This document shows positions 1-9,533 of a stretch of 15,684 bases of DNA, piece after piece. The notes below the pieces were generated by a model that saw nothing but the letters and a program-made list of their open reading frames with translations, had not been told where the DNA came from and did no database searches. The DNA is from Solirubrobacteraceae bacterium (GTDB lineage: Bacteria > Actinomycetota > Thermoleophilia > Solirubrobacterales > Solirubrobacteraceae), in assembly GCA_025455895.1 (NCBI GenBank), contig JALOLQ010000005.1, positions 1-15,684 on the forward strand, read 5' to 3'. The position numbers and the translations under genes were made by a program. The first letter of the stretch is position 1. Each line of letters starts with the position of its first letter.

Positions 1-18
1 GAGAACTAGGACGGGCCC

Positions 19-44
19 GCGGGCCGCGCGACCGCGCGGCCCGC
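19..44. terminator. Perfect 12-bp inverted repeat, terminator-like
   Basis: Bases 19-30 (GCGGGCCGCGCG) and 33-44 (CGCGCGGCCCGC) are exact reverse complements with a 2-nt spacer, so an RNA copy would form a very stable hairpin once one pair opens to make the loop. No U-tract follows. It probably ends transcription of a gene left of the window (a TAG at 7-9 might be that gene's stop, but strand and frame cannot be settled) and lies just upstream of the acnA promoter. It could instead be a protein-binding palindrome. Confidence 0.55.
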
Positions 45-54
45 ACGCTCCGCG

Positions 55-89
55 TAGGATCGAAGGGTCCCGCCCGACGACCCCAGGAG
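55..89 (+). promoter_or_regulatory. Putative acnA promoter -10 element and ribosome binding site
   Basis: TAGGAT at 55-60 fits the actinobacterial TAnnnT -10 pattern; no convincing -35 is seen because that region falls in the 19-44 hairpin. Transcription would begin near 67-68. AGGAG at 85-89 sits 5 nt before the ATG at 95, so acnA, unlike several neighbours, has a short leader (about 27 nt) with a Shine-Dalgarno site. Confidence 0.5.
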
Positions 90-94
90 CGCGC

Positions 95-2971
<2,877 letters not shown>

Positions 2972-3703
2972 TCAGCCCGTCCGCCGGCGCAGGGTCAGCG
3001 CGCCGAGCGTCAGGCCCAGGACGCAGAACCCGAGCGTGACCGCGGCGGCCGTCGCCGCCGCGGCGCCGTCGCCGGCCGCCACGTCGGCGAGCGCCTCGTA
3101 GGCGTAGGTCATCGGCAGCACGCCGGCCAGCGCGTCGAGCGCGCCGGCCATCTGCTCGCGCGGGACGAGCAGCCCGCAGAGCAGGAACTGGGGGAGGATG
3201 AACGCGGGCATGAACTGGACGGCCTGGAACTCCGTCGTGGCCAGCGAGCTGAGGCCGAGCCCGAAGGCCATCCCGAGCACCGCGTTGAGAATCGCGATGG
3301 CGATCAGCGCGGCGCTCGAGCCCTGCACGTCGAGCCCCAGCACGCCGATCGCGAAGGCCGAGGCGACCAGCGCCTGGACGGCGGCGAGGAGCGCGAAGGC
3401 GAGCGCGTAGCCGGCGACGAGGTCGCTGCGGCTCAGCGGCAGCGTCATCAGCCGCTCGAGCGTGCCGCCGGTGCGCTCGCGCAGCATCGTCACGCTCGTG
3501 ACGAGGAACATCACCGTCAGCGGGAAGATCCCCAGCAATGGCGCGCCGACGCGCTGGAAGGTCGGCTCGTCGTCGGCGAGCAGCAGCTTCAGCAGGCCGA
3601 GCAGCAGCAGCGGGACGAGCAGGATCAGCGCGATCGTGCGCGGGTCGTGGCGCAGCTGCGCGAGCAGCCGGCGCGCGGTGGCGACCAGCGCGGGGCGCCT
3701 CAC
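2972..3703 (-). CDS. ABC-2 type transporter permease
   Basis: Integral-membrane half of an ABC exporter, 243 residues with about six hydrophobic segments (roughly 24-43, 57-72, 95-118, 130-155, 165-185, 213-236). The block between TM2 and TM3, with RERTGGTLERLMTLP and then SRSDLVAGY, is typical of ABC-2 permeases of the drug/Na+/antibiotic export type (NatB/DrrB-like). A C-terminal Arg-rich tail faces the cytoplasm. The GTG start lies inside the GTGA overlap with the stop of the upstream ATPase gene, showing an operon and translational coupling. The substrate cannot be deduced. The stop (TCA on the plus strand, 2972-2974) directly touches the acnA stop. Confidence 0.92.
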   Translation of the reverse strand: MRRPALVATARRLLAQLRHDPRTIALILLVPLLLLGLLKLLLADDEPTFQRVGAPLLGIFPLTVMFLVTSVTMLRERTGGTLERLMTLPLSRSDLVAGYALAFALLAAVQALVASAFAIGVLGLDVQGSSAALIAIAILNAVLGMAFGLGLSSLATTEFQAVQFMPAFILPQFLLCGLLVPREQMAGALDALAGVLPMTYAYEALADVAAGDGAAAATAAAVTLGFCVLGLTLGALTLRRRTG

Positions 3704-4425
3704 GGGCGCCCCTGCTCGCGCTCGATCAGGCGCACGAACGCCTCGTCGAGGTCGTCGGTCCCCGTGTCGCGCCGCAGGCCCTCGGCGGTGGTGGCGCCGA
3801 GCAGCCGGCCCTCGCGCAGCAGCAGCACCGCGTCGCAGCGCGCGGCCTCGTCGAGCACGTGCGTGGAGACGAGCAGCGTCGCGCCGGCGTCGCGCAGGCG
3901 GGTGAAGAGCCCCCAGAGGTCCCGGCGCAGCAACGGGTCGAGCCCGACGGTCGGCTCGTCCAGGACCAGCAGGCGCGGGCGGCCCAGCAGCGCGCCGGCC
4001 AGGGCCACGCGCCGGCGCTGGCCGCCGGAGAGCTTCGCCACCGGCCGGTCGGCGTGGTCCAGCAGATCCACCAGCGCGAGCACGCGCTCCACCTCACCGT
4101 CGCCGGCCCGCAGGATCCGCGCCAGGTAGCGCACGTTCTCCTCGGCGGTGAGGTCCGGGTAGACCGAGCCCGACTGCGTCACGTAGGCGACCTGCTCGCG
4201 CAGCGCCGGAGCGCCGGCGGGCGCGCCGAGCACCGTCACCTCGCCTCCCGCGACGACCTGCACCCCGACGAGCGCCCGCATGAGCGTCGTCTTGCCGCTC
4301 CCGCTCGGCCCGATCAGCCCGGTCACGGTTCCGGCGGCGACCTCGAGGTCGAGCCCGCCGAGCACCCGCCGCCCGCCGCGGACCACGCGCAGGCCTCGGA
4401 CCCGGATCGCCGCCTCGCCGCTCAC
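3700..4425 (-). CDS. ABC transporter ATP-binding protein
   Basis: Cytoplasmic nucleotide-binding subunit, 241 residues, for the exporter whose permease follows it with a 4-bp overlap. All ATPase motifs are intact: Walker A GPSGSGKT (39-46), Q-loop Q84 in YVTQSGS, signature LSGGQ (132-136), Walker B LLVLDE (152-157), D-loop GLDP and switch histidine H189 in STHVLDEA. The order and length match the CcmA/DrrA-like class that pairs with ABC-2 permeases. The GTG start has no Shine-Dalgarno site; a minus-strand TACGCT element ends 6 nt upstream, so the mRNA is probably leaderless. Transported substrate is unknown. Confidence 0.95.
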   Translation of the reverse strand: MSGEAAIRVRGLRVVRGGRRVLGGLDLEVAAGTVTGLIGPSGSGKTTLMRALVGVQVVAGGEVTVLGAPAGAPALREQVAYVTQSGSVYPDLTAEENVRYLARILRAGDGEVERVLALVDLLDHADRPVAKLSGGQRRRVALAGALLGRPRLLVLDEPTVGLDPLLRRDLWGLFTRLRDAGATLLVSTHVLDEAARCDAVLLLREGRLLGATTAEGLRRDTGTDDLDEAFVRLIEREQGRP

Positions 4426-4484
4426 CGGCGCAGCGTAGGTCCCCGGCTGGACAGGCCGCCGCGGGCGCCGATAGCGTCGCGCCC
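4426..4484. promoter_or_regulatory. Divergent promoter region with two TAnnnT elements
   Basis: This 59-bp gap separates the start codons of the divergent ABC ATPase and dehydrogenase genes. On the plus strand TAGCGT (4472-4477) leaves exactly 7 nt to the dehydrogenase ATG (4485). On the minus strand TACGCT (4437-4432) leaves 6 nt to the ATPase GTG (4425). Each would place the transcription start at or beside the start codon, which predicts two leaderless transcripts. The outer flanks (GGCGCAGCG and, inverted, GGCGCGACG) are imperfectly symmetrical, so one regulator acting on both genes is possible but not shown. Confidence 0.5.
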
Positions 4485-5588
4485 ATGCAGATCCGCGCCG
4501 CCGTGCTGGAGGAGTTCGGAAAGCCGCTCGTCGTCCAGGACGTCGGGCTCGACGGGCCGAAGGCGGGCGAGGTGCTCGTGCGGGTGCAGGCCTGCGGCGT
4601 CTGCCACACCGATCTCTACACCGCGAGCGGCGTGGATCCCTCGGGGTACGCCCCGACGGTGCTCGGGCACGAGGGCGCCGGGGTCGTCGAGGCCGTCGGC
4701 GAGGGCGTGACCTCGCTCGCCCCGGGCGACCACGTGCTCACGCTGTTCTCGCCGCAGTGCCGCGAGTGCGTGCACTGCACGTCGGGCAAGACGAACATCT
4801 GCCTGGCGATCCGCGACGAGCAGAACCAGGGCTACCTGCCCGATCACACGACGCGGCTGCACCGGGGCGACGAGCGGATCCGCCACTTCATGGGCACGAG
4901 CACGTTCGCCGAGGCGACGGTCATGCCCGAGATCGCGCTCGCGAAGGTCCCGCGCGAGGCGCCGCTCGACGTCCTCTGCACCCTGGCCTGCGGGGCGACG
5001 ACCGGGATCGGCGCGGCGCTCTACATCGCCAAGGTCGAGCCGGGCGCGACGGTCGCCGTCTTCGGCGCCGGACTCGTCGGGCTCGGCGCCGTCGCAGGGG
5101 CGAAGCTCGCGGGCGCGGAGCGGATCTTCATCGTCGACCCGAGCGCCGACCGGCGCGCGAAGGCGGTCGACCTCGGCGCCACCGACGAGCTCGACGGCGG
5201 GGAGGAGGCGGTCGCGCGGATCCTCGAGGAGACGGGGGGCTTCGGCGCCGACTACACGTTCGAGGCGACCGGGCTCGTCGACGTCATGCGCCAGGCGGTG
5301 GAGGCGGCCCGCATGGGCTGGGGGCAGTGCGTGATCGCCGGCGTCGCCGGCCGCGGCGAGACGCTGAACGTCATCCCGCGCTACCTCATCACCGGACGGC
5401 GGATCGCCGGGGCCTCGTTCGGCGGCGCGCGCGGGCGCGACGACGTGCCCGCACTGGCCCGGCTCTACCTCGAGGGCAAGCTCCCGCTGGAGCGCTTCAT
5501 CAGCCACCACCTGCCGCTCGCGCAGGTCAACGAGGCGTTCGAGCTGATGGAGCGCCAGGACGGCATCCGCACGGTGCTCACCTTCTAG
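4485..5588 (+). CDS. Zinc-dependent alcohol dehydrogenase, class III (S-(hydroxymethyl)glutathione dehydrogenase-like)
   Basis: Medium-chain, NAD-dependent dehydrogenase of 367 residues, close to the 369-378 of class III enzymes that oxidise thiol-formaldehyde adducts. Catalytic-zinc residues are C40 (GVCHTD), H62-E63 (LGHEGAG) and C169 (ACGATTGIG). The structural-zinc lobe has C92, C95, C98 and C106. The Rossmann loop is GAGLVG (194-199) and D218 (IFIVDPS) favours NAD over NADP. Class III signatures include HFMGTSTFAE, GWGQCVIAGVAG and SFGGARGRDDVP; R110, in the IR that follows KTNIC, aligns with the Arg115 of class III that contacts glutathione. It is unlike the mycothiol enzyme MscR (which I recall as lacking this lobe sequence). 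The physiological thiol is uncertain in an actinobacterium, and a general alcohol dehydrogenase role is possible. Probably leaderless. Confidence 0.9.
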   Translation: MQIRAAVLEEFGKPLVVQDVGLDGPKAGEVLVRVQACGVCHTDLYTASGVDPSGYAPTVLGHEGAGVVEAVGEGVTSLAPGDHVLTLFSPQCRECVHCTSGKTNICLAIRDEQNQGYLPDHTTRLHRGDERIRHFMGTSTFAEATVMPEIALAKVPREAPLDVLCTLACGATTGIGAALYIAKVEPGATVAVFGAGLVGLGAVAGAKLAGAERIFIVDPSADRRAKAVDLGATDELDGGEEAVARILEETGGFGADYTFEATGLVDVMRQAVEAARMGWGQCVIAGVAGRGETLNVIPRYLITGRRIAGASFGGARGRDDVPALARLYLEGKLPLERFISHHLPLAQVNEAFELMERQDGIRTVLTF

Positions 5589-5591
5589 TCG

Positions 5592-5608
5592 TCACCCAGG
5601 CCGGGTGA
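5592..5608. terminator. Small hairpin after the dehydrogenase stop
   Basis: TCACCC (5592-5597) and GGGTGA (5603-5608) are reverse complements around a 5-nt loop, starting 4 nt after the TAG. A 6-bp stem without U-tract is a weak terminator candidate. A 10-bp palindrome CCGGCGCCGG follows at 5611-5620. Either could separate the dehydrogenase from the next gene. Confidence 0.35.
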
Positions 5609-5627
5609 GTCCGGCGCCGGATGCTCT

Positions 5628-5634
5628 GAAAGGA
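5628..5634 (+). promoter_or_regulatory. Ribosome binding site deciding the SHOCT-protein start
   Basis: GAAAGGA at 5628-5634 lies 8 nt before the ATG at 5643 and physically overlaps the A of the earlier in-frame ATG at 5634. The later ATG is therefore the better start. Confidence 0.6.
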
Positions 5635-5642
5635 TGGGCGGC

Positions 5643-6044
5643 ATGCCCATTGCTACCGATTACCCCTTCCTCAACATCGTCTGGTCGATGCTCGTCTTCG
5701 TCGGATTCATCATGTGGATCTGGCTGGCGATCATGGTCTTCATGGACATCTTCCGCCGCCGTGACATGGGCGGGTTCATGAAGGCGATCTGGATCCTGTT
5801 CGTGATCTTCATCCCGCTCTTCGGTGTGCTCGTGTACCTCATCGCGTACCACAACAGCATCGCCGAGCGGTCCGCGAAGGAGCAGCAGGCCTACGAGAAG
5901 GCGTTCGATCAGCGCGTCGCGCAGGCCGCCGGCAGCGCCGGCCCCGCGGGCGAGATCGACACCGCCAAGGCGCTGCTCGACGCCGGCACGATCACGCAGG
6001 CCGAGTTCGACGACATCAAGGCCAAGGCCCTGGCCAAGGGCTGA
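5643..6044 (+). CDS. Small membrane protein with PLDc_N-like two-TM region and C-terminal SHOCT domain
   Basis: This 133-residue protein has two transmembrane helices (about 12-36 and 48-68) joined by a short basic loop (FRRRD), a layout like the PLDc_N (phospholipase D-nuclease N-terminal) membrane domain but with no catalytic domain. A charged linker (about 69-100, SAKEQQAYEKAFDQR) leads to a C-terminal SHOCT-type segment (about 104-131: IDTAKALLDAGTITQAEFDDIKAKAL). Such proteins are common in actinobacteria and their role is unknown; SHOCT domains are thought to mediate oligomerisation. The start at 5643 rather than 5634 follows from the RBS. Its stop is 3 bp from the convergent metX stop. 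The 5' codons are visibly less GC-rich than neighbouring genes, in part because the membrane segments need Ile, Phe and Met. Confidence 0.85.
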   Translation: MPIATDYPFLNIVWSMLVFVGFIMWIWLAIMVFMDIFRRRDMGGFMKAIWILFVIFIPLFGVLVYLIAYHNSIAERSAKEQQAYEKAFDQRVAQAAGSAGPAGEIDTAKALLDAGTITQAEFDDIKAKALAKG

Positions 6045-6047
6045 GCC

Positions 6048-7187
6048 TCAGGCCGCTGCGCGCCGTTCCTCGCCCCCGGCGAGGAACGCGCGCACGGCCT
6101 CGTGGTACTCGGGCACGTCGAGCAGGAACGAGTCGTGCCCCCAGGGTGAGGTGACGGCGACGTGCCGTGCGTCGCACCCGCCGCGCTGGAGCTCGCCGAC
6201 CAGGTGCTCGGAGTGCTCGGCGCCGAAGCGCCAGTCGCTCGAGAAGGAGACGGCCAGGAAGCTCGTCGGGTTCCCGCCGAGGCGATCGGCGGCGCCCGGC
6301 TCCTCGAACGGCGTGAAGTAGTCCATCGTGCGCGTGAGGTACAGGTAGGTCAGCGCGTCGAAGCGCGCGAGGAACGAGGCGCCCTGATGGTGCAGGTAGT
6401 GCTCGACCTCGAAGTCCGGGCCCAGCCCCGGCTCGGCGTCCTCCACCCGCCGCGCGCGGCCGAACTTGCGCGCGAACGACTCCTCGGACAGGTAGGTGAT
6501 GTGCGCCATCATCCGCGCCACGGCGAGGCCGATGTTCGGCCCCCAGCCGGTGTCGTGGTAGGCGCCGCCCTGGAAGCCCGGGTCGCGCAGGATCGCCTCA
6601 CGGGCCACGGTCGAGAAGGCGATGTTCATCGCGCTGAGCCGGGCGCTCGCGCAGATCGCGGCGCAGCGGCGCATCGCCTGCGGGTCGTCGAGCGCCCACT
6701 GGAGCGCCTGCATCCCGCCGAGCGAGCCGCCGATCGCCGCATGCAGGCGCTCGATCCCGAGGAAGCCGAGCAGCCGCCGGTGCACGGTCACGAGGTCGCG
6801 CACCGAGAACATCGGGAACTCGAGCCCGTGGCGCCGGCCGGTCGCCGGGTTCACCGACGAGGGCCCGGTCGTGCCCTGGCACCCGCCGAGGAGGTTCGGC
6901 GAGACGACGAAGAAGCGGTCGGTGTCGATCGGGCGGCCCGGTCCGATCAGGCGGTCCCACCAGCCGCGCCGCGCCGGGTCGCCGTGGTGGCCGGCGGCGT
7001 GCGCGTCGCCCGTGAGGGCATGGCAGACGAAGACGGCGTTGGCGCGATCCTCGTCGAGCGTGCCGTACGTCTCGAACGCGACCTCGACCGGGGCGAGCCT
7101 CGCGCCCGATTCGAGCACGAGCGGGTCGCCCTCGTCGAAGAGGACGACCCGCTGCGTCTCGGTGCGGCCGAGGCCGCCGCCGCTCAT
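6048..7187 (-). CDS. metX: Homoserine O-acyltransferase MetX (probably O-acetyltransferase)
   Basis: Activates homoserine by transferring an acyl group from acyl-CoA to its hydroxyl, the first committed step of methionine synthesis, giving the substrate for MetY next door. The 379-residue alpha/beta-hydrolase shows the nucleophile elbow GGSLGGMQ (S155), the catalytic D318 in SFSSDWRF and H351 in WGHDSFLLD. Family blocks include HALTGDAH, DTDRFFVVSPNLLGGCQGTTGPSS and GPNIGLAVARMMAHITYLS. Acetyl versus succinyl specificity cannot be fixed by eye; acetyl is usual for a MetX paired with MetY. The ATG overlaps the metY stop (ATGA, 7187-7184), so the two are translationally coupled. No separate Shine-Dalgarno site is evident. 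Confidence 0.96.
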   Translation of the reverse strand: MSGGGLGRTETQRVVLFDEGDPLVLESGARLAPVEVAFETYGTLDEDRANAVFVCHALTGDAHAAGHHGDPARRGWWDRLIGPGRPIDTDRFFVVSPNLLGGCQGTTGPSSVNPATGRRHGLEFPMFSVRDLVTVHRRLLGFLGIERLHAAIGGSLGGMQALQWALDDPQAMRRCAAICASARLSAMNIAFSTVAREAILRDPGFQGGAYHDTGWGPNIGLAVARMMAHITYLSEESFARKFGRARRVEDAEPGLGPDFEVEHYLHHQGASFLARFDALTYLYLTRTMDYFTPFEEPGAADRLGGNPTSFLAVSFSSDWRFGAEHSEHLVGELQRGGCDARHVAVTSPWGHDSFLLDVPEYHEAVRAFLAGGEERRAAA

Positions 7188-8488
7188 GCCGAGGCGGCCG
7201 CCTGCTTCGTGGCCGCCAGCGCCTGATCGAGGTCGGCGAGGATGTCGTCGATGTGCTCGATGCCGACCGACAGGCGCACCGTCTCCTGGGTGACCCCGGC
7301 GGCGGCGAGCTCCTCCTCGTCGAGCTGCGAGTGCGTCGTGGAGGCGTTGTGGATCGCCAGCGACTTCGCGTCGCCGATGTTCGCCAGGTGGCTGAACAGC
7401 TTCAGCGACTCGATGAAGCGCTTGCCCGCCTCGGCGCCGCCCTTGATCCCGAACGTCACGAGCGCGCCCGAGCCGCCGGTGAGGATCCGGTCGGACACCG
7501 GCTTGTAGGGGCTCGAGTCGAGCCCGGGGTAGGAGACCCACTCGACGTCCTCGTGGTGCTCGAGGTGCCGCGCGACGGCGAGCGCGTTCGCGTTGTGGCG
7601 CTCCATCCGCAGCGGCAGCGTCTCGATCCCCTGGAGGAAGAGGAACGCGTTGAACGGGGACAGGGCCGCGCCGGTGTTGCGCAGCAGCACCGTGCGCACG
7701 CGGCCGATGTAGGCGGCCGGGCCGAGCGCGTCGCTCCAGACCACGCCGTGGTAGCTGGGGTCGGGCTCGGTCAGGCCCGGGAAGCGCTCCTTGTGCGCGA
7801 CCCAGTCGAACGACCCGGCGTCCACGACGGCGCCGCCGATCGAGGTGCCGTGGCCGCCGATGAACTTCGTCAGCGAGTGCACCACGACGTCCGCCCCGAG
7901 CTCGAAGGCCCGCGTGCCGACGGGGGTGGCGACCGTGTTGTCGAGGATCAGCGGCAGGCCGGCGGCGTGCGCGGCCTCGCTCCAGGCCGGGATGTCCATG
8001 ACGTTCAGGCGCGGGTTGCCGATCGTCTCGCCGAAGACCAGGCGCGTCTTGTCGTCGGCGAGCTTCGCCACCGCCTCCGGGTCGTCGCCGTCCGCCCAGC
8101 GCACCTCGATGCCGTACTGCGGCAGCGTGTGGGCGAACAGGTTGTAGGTGCCGCCGTAGAGCTGGCTGACCGAGATGATGTTGTCCCCGGCGCGGCAGAC
8201 GTTGAGGACCGCGTAGGTCACCGCGGCCTGGCCGGAGGCGGTGACGACGGCGGCGATGCCGCCCTCGAGGTCGGCGAGCCGCTGCTCGAGCACGCCCCAG
8301 GTGGGGTTCATGATCCGGGTGTAGATGTTCCCGGGCACGGCGAGCGCGAACAGGTCGGCGGCGTGCTGGGTGTCGTCGAAGACGTACGAGGTCGTCTGGT
8401 AGATCGGGACCGCGCGGGCGTTGGTGGCCGGGTCGGGCTCCTGGCCGCCGTGGAGGGCGATGGTCTCCGGGCGAAGCTGGTCGGTCAT
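7184..8488 (-). CDS. metY: O-acetylhomoserine aminocarboxypropyltransferase (direct sulfhydrylation)
   Basis: PLP enzyme of the Cys/Met metabolism family that replaces the acyl group of O-acylhomoserine with sulfide to make homocysteine. At 434 residues it has MetY length rather than the roughly 380-400 of MetB/MetC. Motifs: YTRIMNPT (56-63, phosphate binding from the partner subunit), SGQAA (85-89), D183 in ILDNT (pyridine nitrogen contact) and the Schiff-base lysine K208 in VVHSLTKFIGGHG. The block NAFLFLQGIETLPLRM is typical of MetY. The ATG at 8488 is chosen because AAGGAG lies 9 nt upstream and the family N-terminus (PETIALHGGQ) begins at once; the open frame extends further up to 8770 but that part is not protein-like. 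First gene of a metY-metX operon. Confidence 0.95.
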   Translation of the reverse strand: MTDQLRPETIALHGGQEPDPATNARAVPIYQTTSYVFDDTQHAADLFALAVPGNIYTRIMNPTWGVLEQRLADLEGGIAAVVTASGQAAVTYAVLNVCRAGDNIISVSQLYGGTYNLFAHTLPQYGIEVRWADGDDPEAVAKLADDKTRLVFGETIGNPRLNVMDIPAWSEAAHAAGLPLILDNTVATPVGTRAFELGADVVVHSLTKFIGGHGTSIGGAVVDAGSFDWVAHKERFPGLTEPDPSYHGVVWSDALGPAAYIGRVRTVLLRNTGAALSPFNAFLFLQGIETLPLRMERHNANALAVARHLEHHEDVEWVSYPGLDSSPYKPVSDRILTGGSGALVTFGIKGGAEAGKRFIESLKLFSHLANIGDAKSLAIHNASTTHSQLDEEELAAAGVTQETVRLSVGIEHIDDILADLDQALAATKQAAASA

Positions 8489-8490
8489 CT

Positions 8491-8541
8491 GGTCGGGCTC
8501 CTTGGCGCTGGTGGGGCGCCAAAAATAGCCGAATCCCGACC
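8491..8541 (-). promoter_or_regulatory. metY promoter with nested inverted repeats (possible operator or leader switch)
   Basis: Read on the minus strand: TATTTT (8527-8522) is a good -10 element, placing the transcription start near 8514 and giving a leader of about 27 nt with AAGGAG 9 nt before the ATG. An exact 7-bp inverted repeat, TTGGCGC-N7-GCGCCAA (8502-8522), starts on the last bases of the -10 and spans the predicted start point; its inner end overlaps the AA of the Shine-Dalgarno sequence. A second, outer exact 7-bp pair (ggtcggg 8491-8497 with cccgacc 8535-8541) brackets it. The position over the -10 and start suits a repressor operator. No known SAM riboswitch is recognised. Confidence 0.5.
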
Positions 8542-8598
8542 GGGAAGAACGGGAAGATCGGGCGGCGCCGCGGGACGACGATCGCGCTCGGATCGGCG

Positions 8599-8604
8599 TA
8601 GGCT
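8599..8604 (+). promoter_or_regulatory. Putative -10 element of the kinase-like/PLP-enzyme operon
   Basis: TAGGCT ends 11 nt before the ATG at 8616. A start about 7 nt downstream would leave a leader of only 4-5 nt. No Shine-Dalgarno sequence is seen. It lies in the 127-bp divergent gap (8489-8615) shared with metY; the rest of that gap (about 8545-8598) shows nothing else that I recognise. Confidence 0.4.
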
Positions 8605-8615
8605 CGCCGACAGCC

Positions 8616-9533
8616 ATGGCCGTCGCCGCCGGCATCGACCTCGAGCACGCCCACGCGGCCATCCAGGCCGCGATCGAGGCGGGCGAGCCCAGCGCCCTGC
8701 GCGTCCTCGGATACGGCGAGATGACGCTCGTCGTGGGCTGGCCGGCGGACGCGCCGGCCTGGGCGCTCAAGCGGCTGCCGCCGTTCGCGGGCGAGGCCCG
8801 CCTGGAGGCCTACCGGGGGCTGCTCGGCGAGTACCTCGGGGCGCTCGCCGCCCGCGGGATCGCCGTGGCCCCGACCGAGTTCGCCGCGCTCCCGGGGCCC
8901 GGGGGCACCCACGTCGGCTACCTCGTGCAGCCGCTGGCGCCGCCGGGCCGGATGCTCGACGCGTTCCTGCGCGAGGCGCCCGAGCCGGCGGGGCGGGCCG
9001 CGCTCGCGGCGGTCGTGGCGACGGTGATGCAGGGCGTGGACGAGCGCGTCGCCCTCGACGGGCAGATCCCGAACTGGCTGCTCGGCGCGGACGGGGTCCC
9101 GCAGCTCGTGGACGTCTCGACCCCGATGATGCGCGACGCGGCGGGCCGTGACCGGCTCGACGCCGAGCTCTTCGCCGCGGTCTATCCCTGGGTCGTGCGC
9201 GGCGTGCTGAAGCGCTGGGTCGCACCCGCCGTGCTCGCGGGCTACCACGACCCGCGCACGAACCTCACCGACGCGGCGGCCAACCTCCTGCGCCAGAACC
9301 TCGACCGCTGGGTGCCGGTGCTGCTCGAGGAGGCGGCCGCGGCGGGCGGCGAGCGCGCGCCGACGGCCGACGAGGTGCGCCGCTACCACCGCAACGACAC
9401 GCTGCTGTGGGGGACCAACGAGCGGCTGCGGCGCGCCGAGCGGCGGTGGCGGCGCCGGCGCGGCGAGGCCTACCCGATGCTGCTCGCACCGCCGGGCGCG
9501 ATCCGGCCCAAGCGGGTGCGCGAATGGCGCTGA
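8616..9533 (+). CDS. Kinase-fold-like protein of unknown function
   Basis: I do not recognise a named family with certainty; it may belong to an uncharacterised actinobacterial DUF group (DUF6206 comes to mind, unverified). The 305 residues show a protein-kinase/aminoglycoside-phosphotransferase-like plan: a glycine loop LGYGEMTLVV (31-40), a lysine K52 in WALKRLPP, a catalytic-loop-like D148-x4-N153 (LDGQIPNWLL) and D166 in LVDVSTP. The D148-N153-D166 spacing (5 and 13) equals that of D166-N171-D184 in protein kinase A, so the phosphotransfer residues look present although HRD and DFG are replaced. The C-terminal third is helical with a strongly basic segment (about residues 270-281, RRAERRWRRRRG). 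The stop overlaps the next gene's start by 10 bp, implying coupled translation with the PLP enzyme. A small-molecule kinase is my inference; a pseudokinase is possible. Confidence 0.72.
   Translation: MAVAAGIDLEHAHAAIQAAIEAGEPSALRVLGYGEMTLVVGWPADAPAWALKRLPPFAGEARLEAYRGLLGEYLGALAARGIAVAPTEFAALPGPGGTHVGYLVQPLAPPGRMLDAFLREAPEPAGRAALAAVVATVMQGVDERVALDGQIPNWLLGADGVPQLVDVSTPMMRDAAGRDRLDAELFAAVYPWVVRGVLKRWVAPAVLAGYHDPRTNLTDAAANLLRQNLDRWVPVLLEEAAAAGGERAPTADEVRRYHRNDTLLWGTNERLRRAERRWRRRRGEAYPMLLAPPGAIRPKRVREWR

Noticed and set aside
8489..8615. SAM or cobalamin riboswitch upstream of metY
   Set aside because: The predicted leader is only about 27 nt and no conserved riboswitch core is visible.
8489..8770. 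N-terminal extension of metY to 8770
   Set aside because: It would run through the promoter and inverted repeats and into the opposite-strand gene; AAGGAG and the family N-terminus fix the start at 8488.
7188..9389. Minus-strand open frame continuing upstream of metX (up to 9389) as if metX were over 1000 residues
   Set aside because: The upstream part is Arg/Pro/Gly-rich frame-shifted sequence over metY and the kinase-like gene; MetX homology begins at the ATG at 7187.
9407..9523. Upstream start for the class III PLP enzyme
   Set aside because: The extra 39 residues are a shadow of the kinase-like gene's 3' end; the ATG at 9524 matches the family N-terminus and a coupled overlap.
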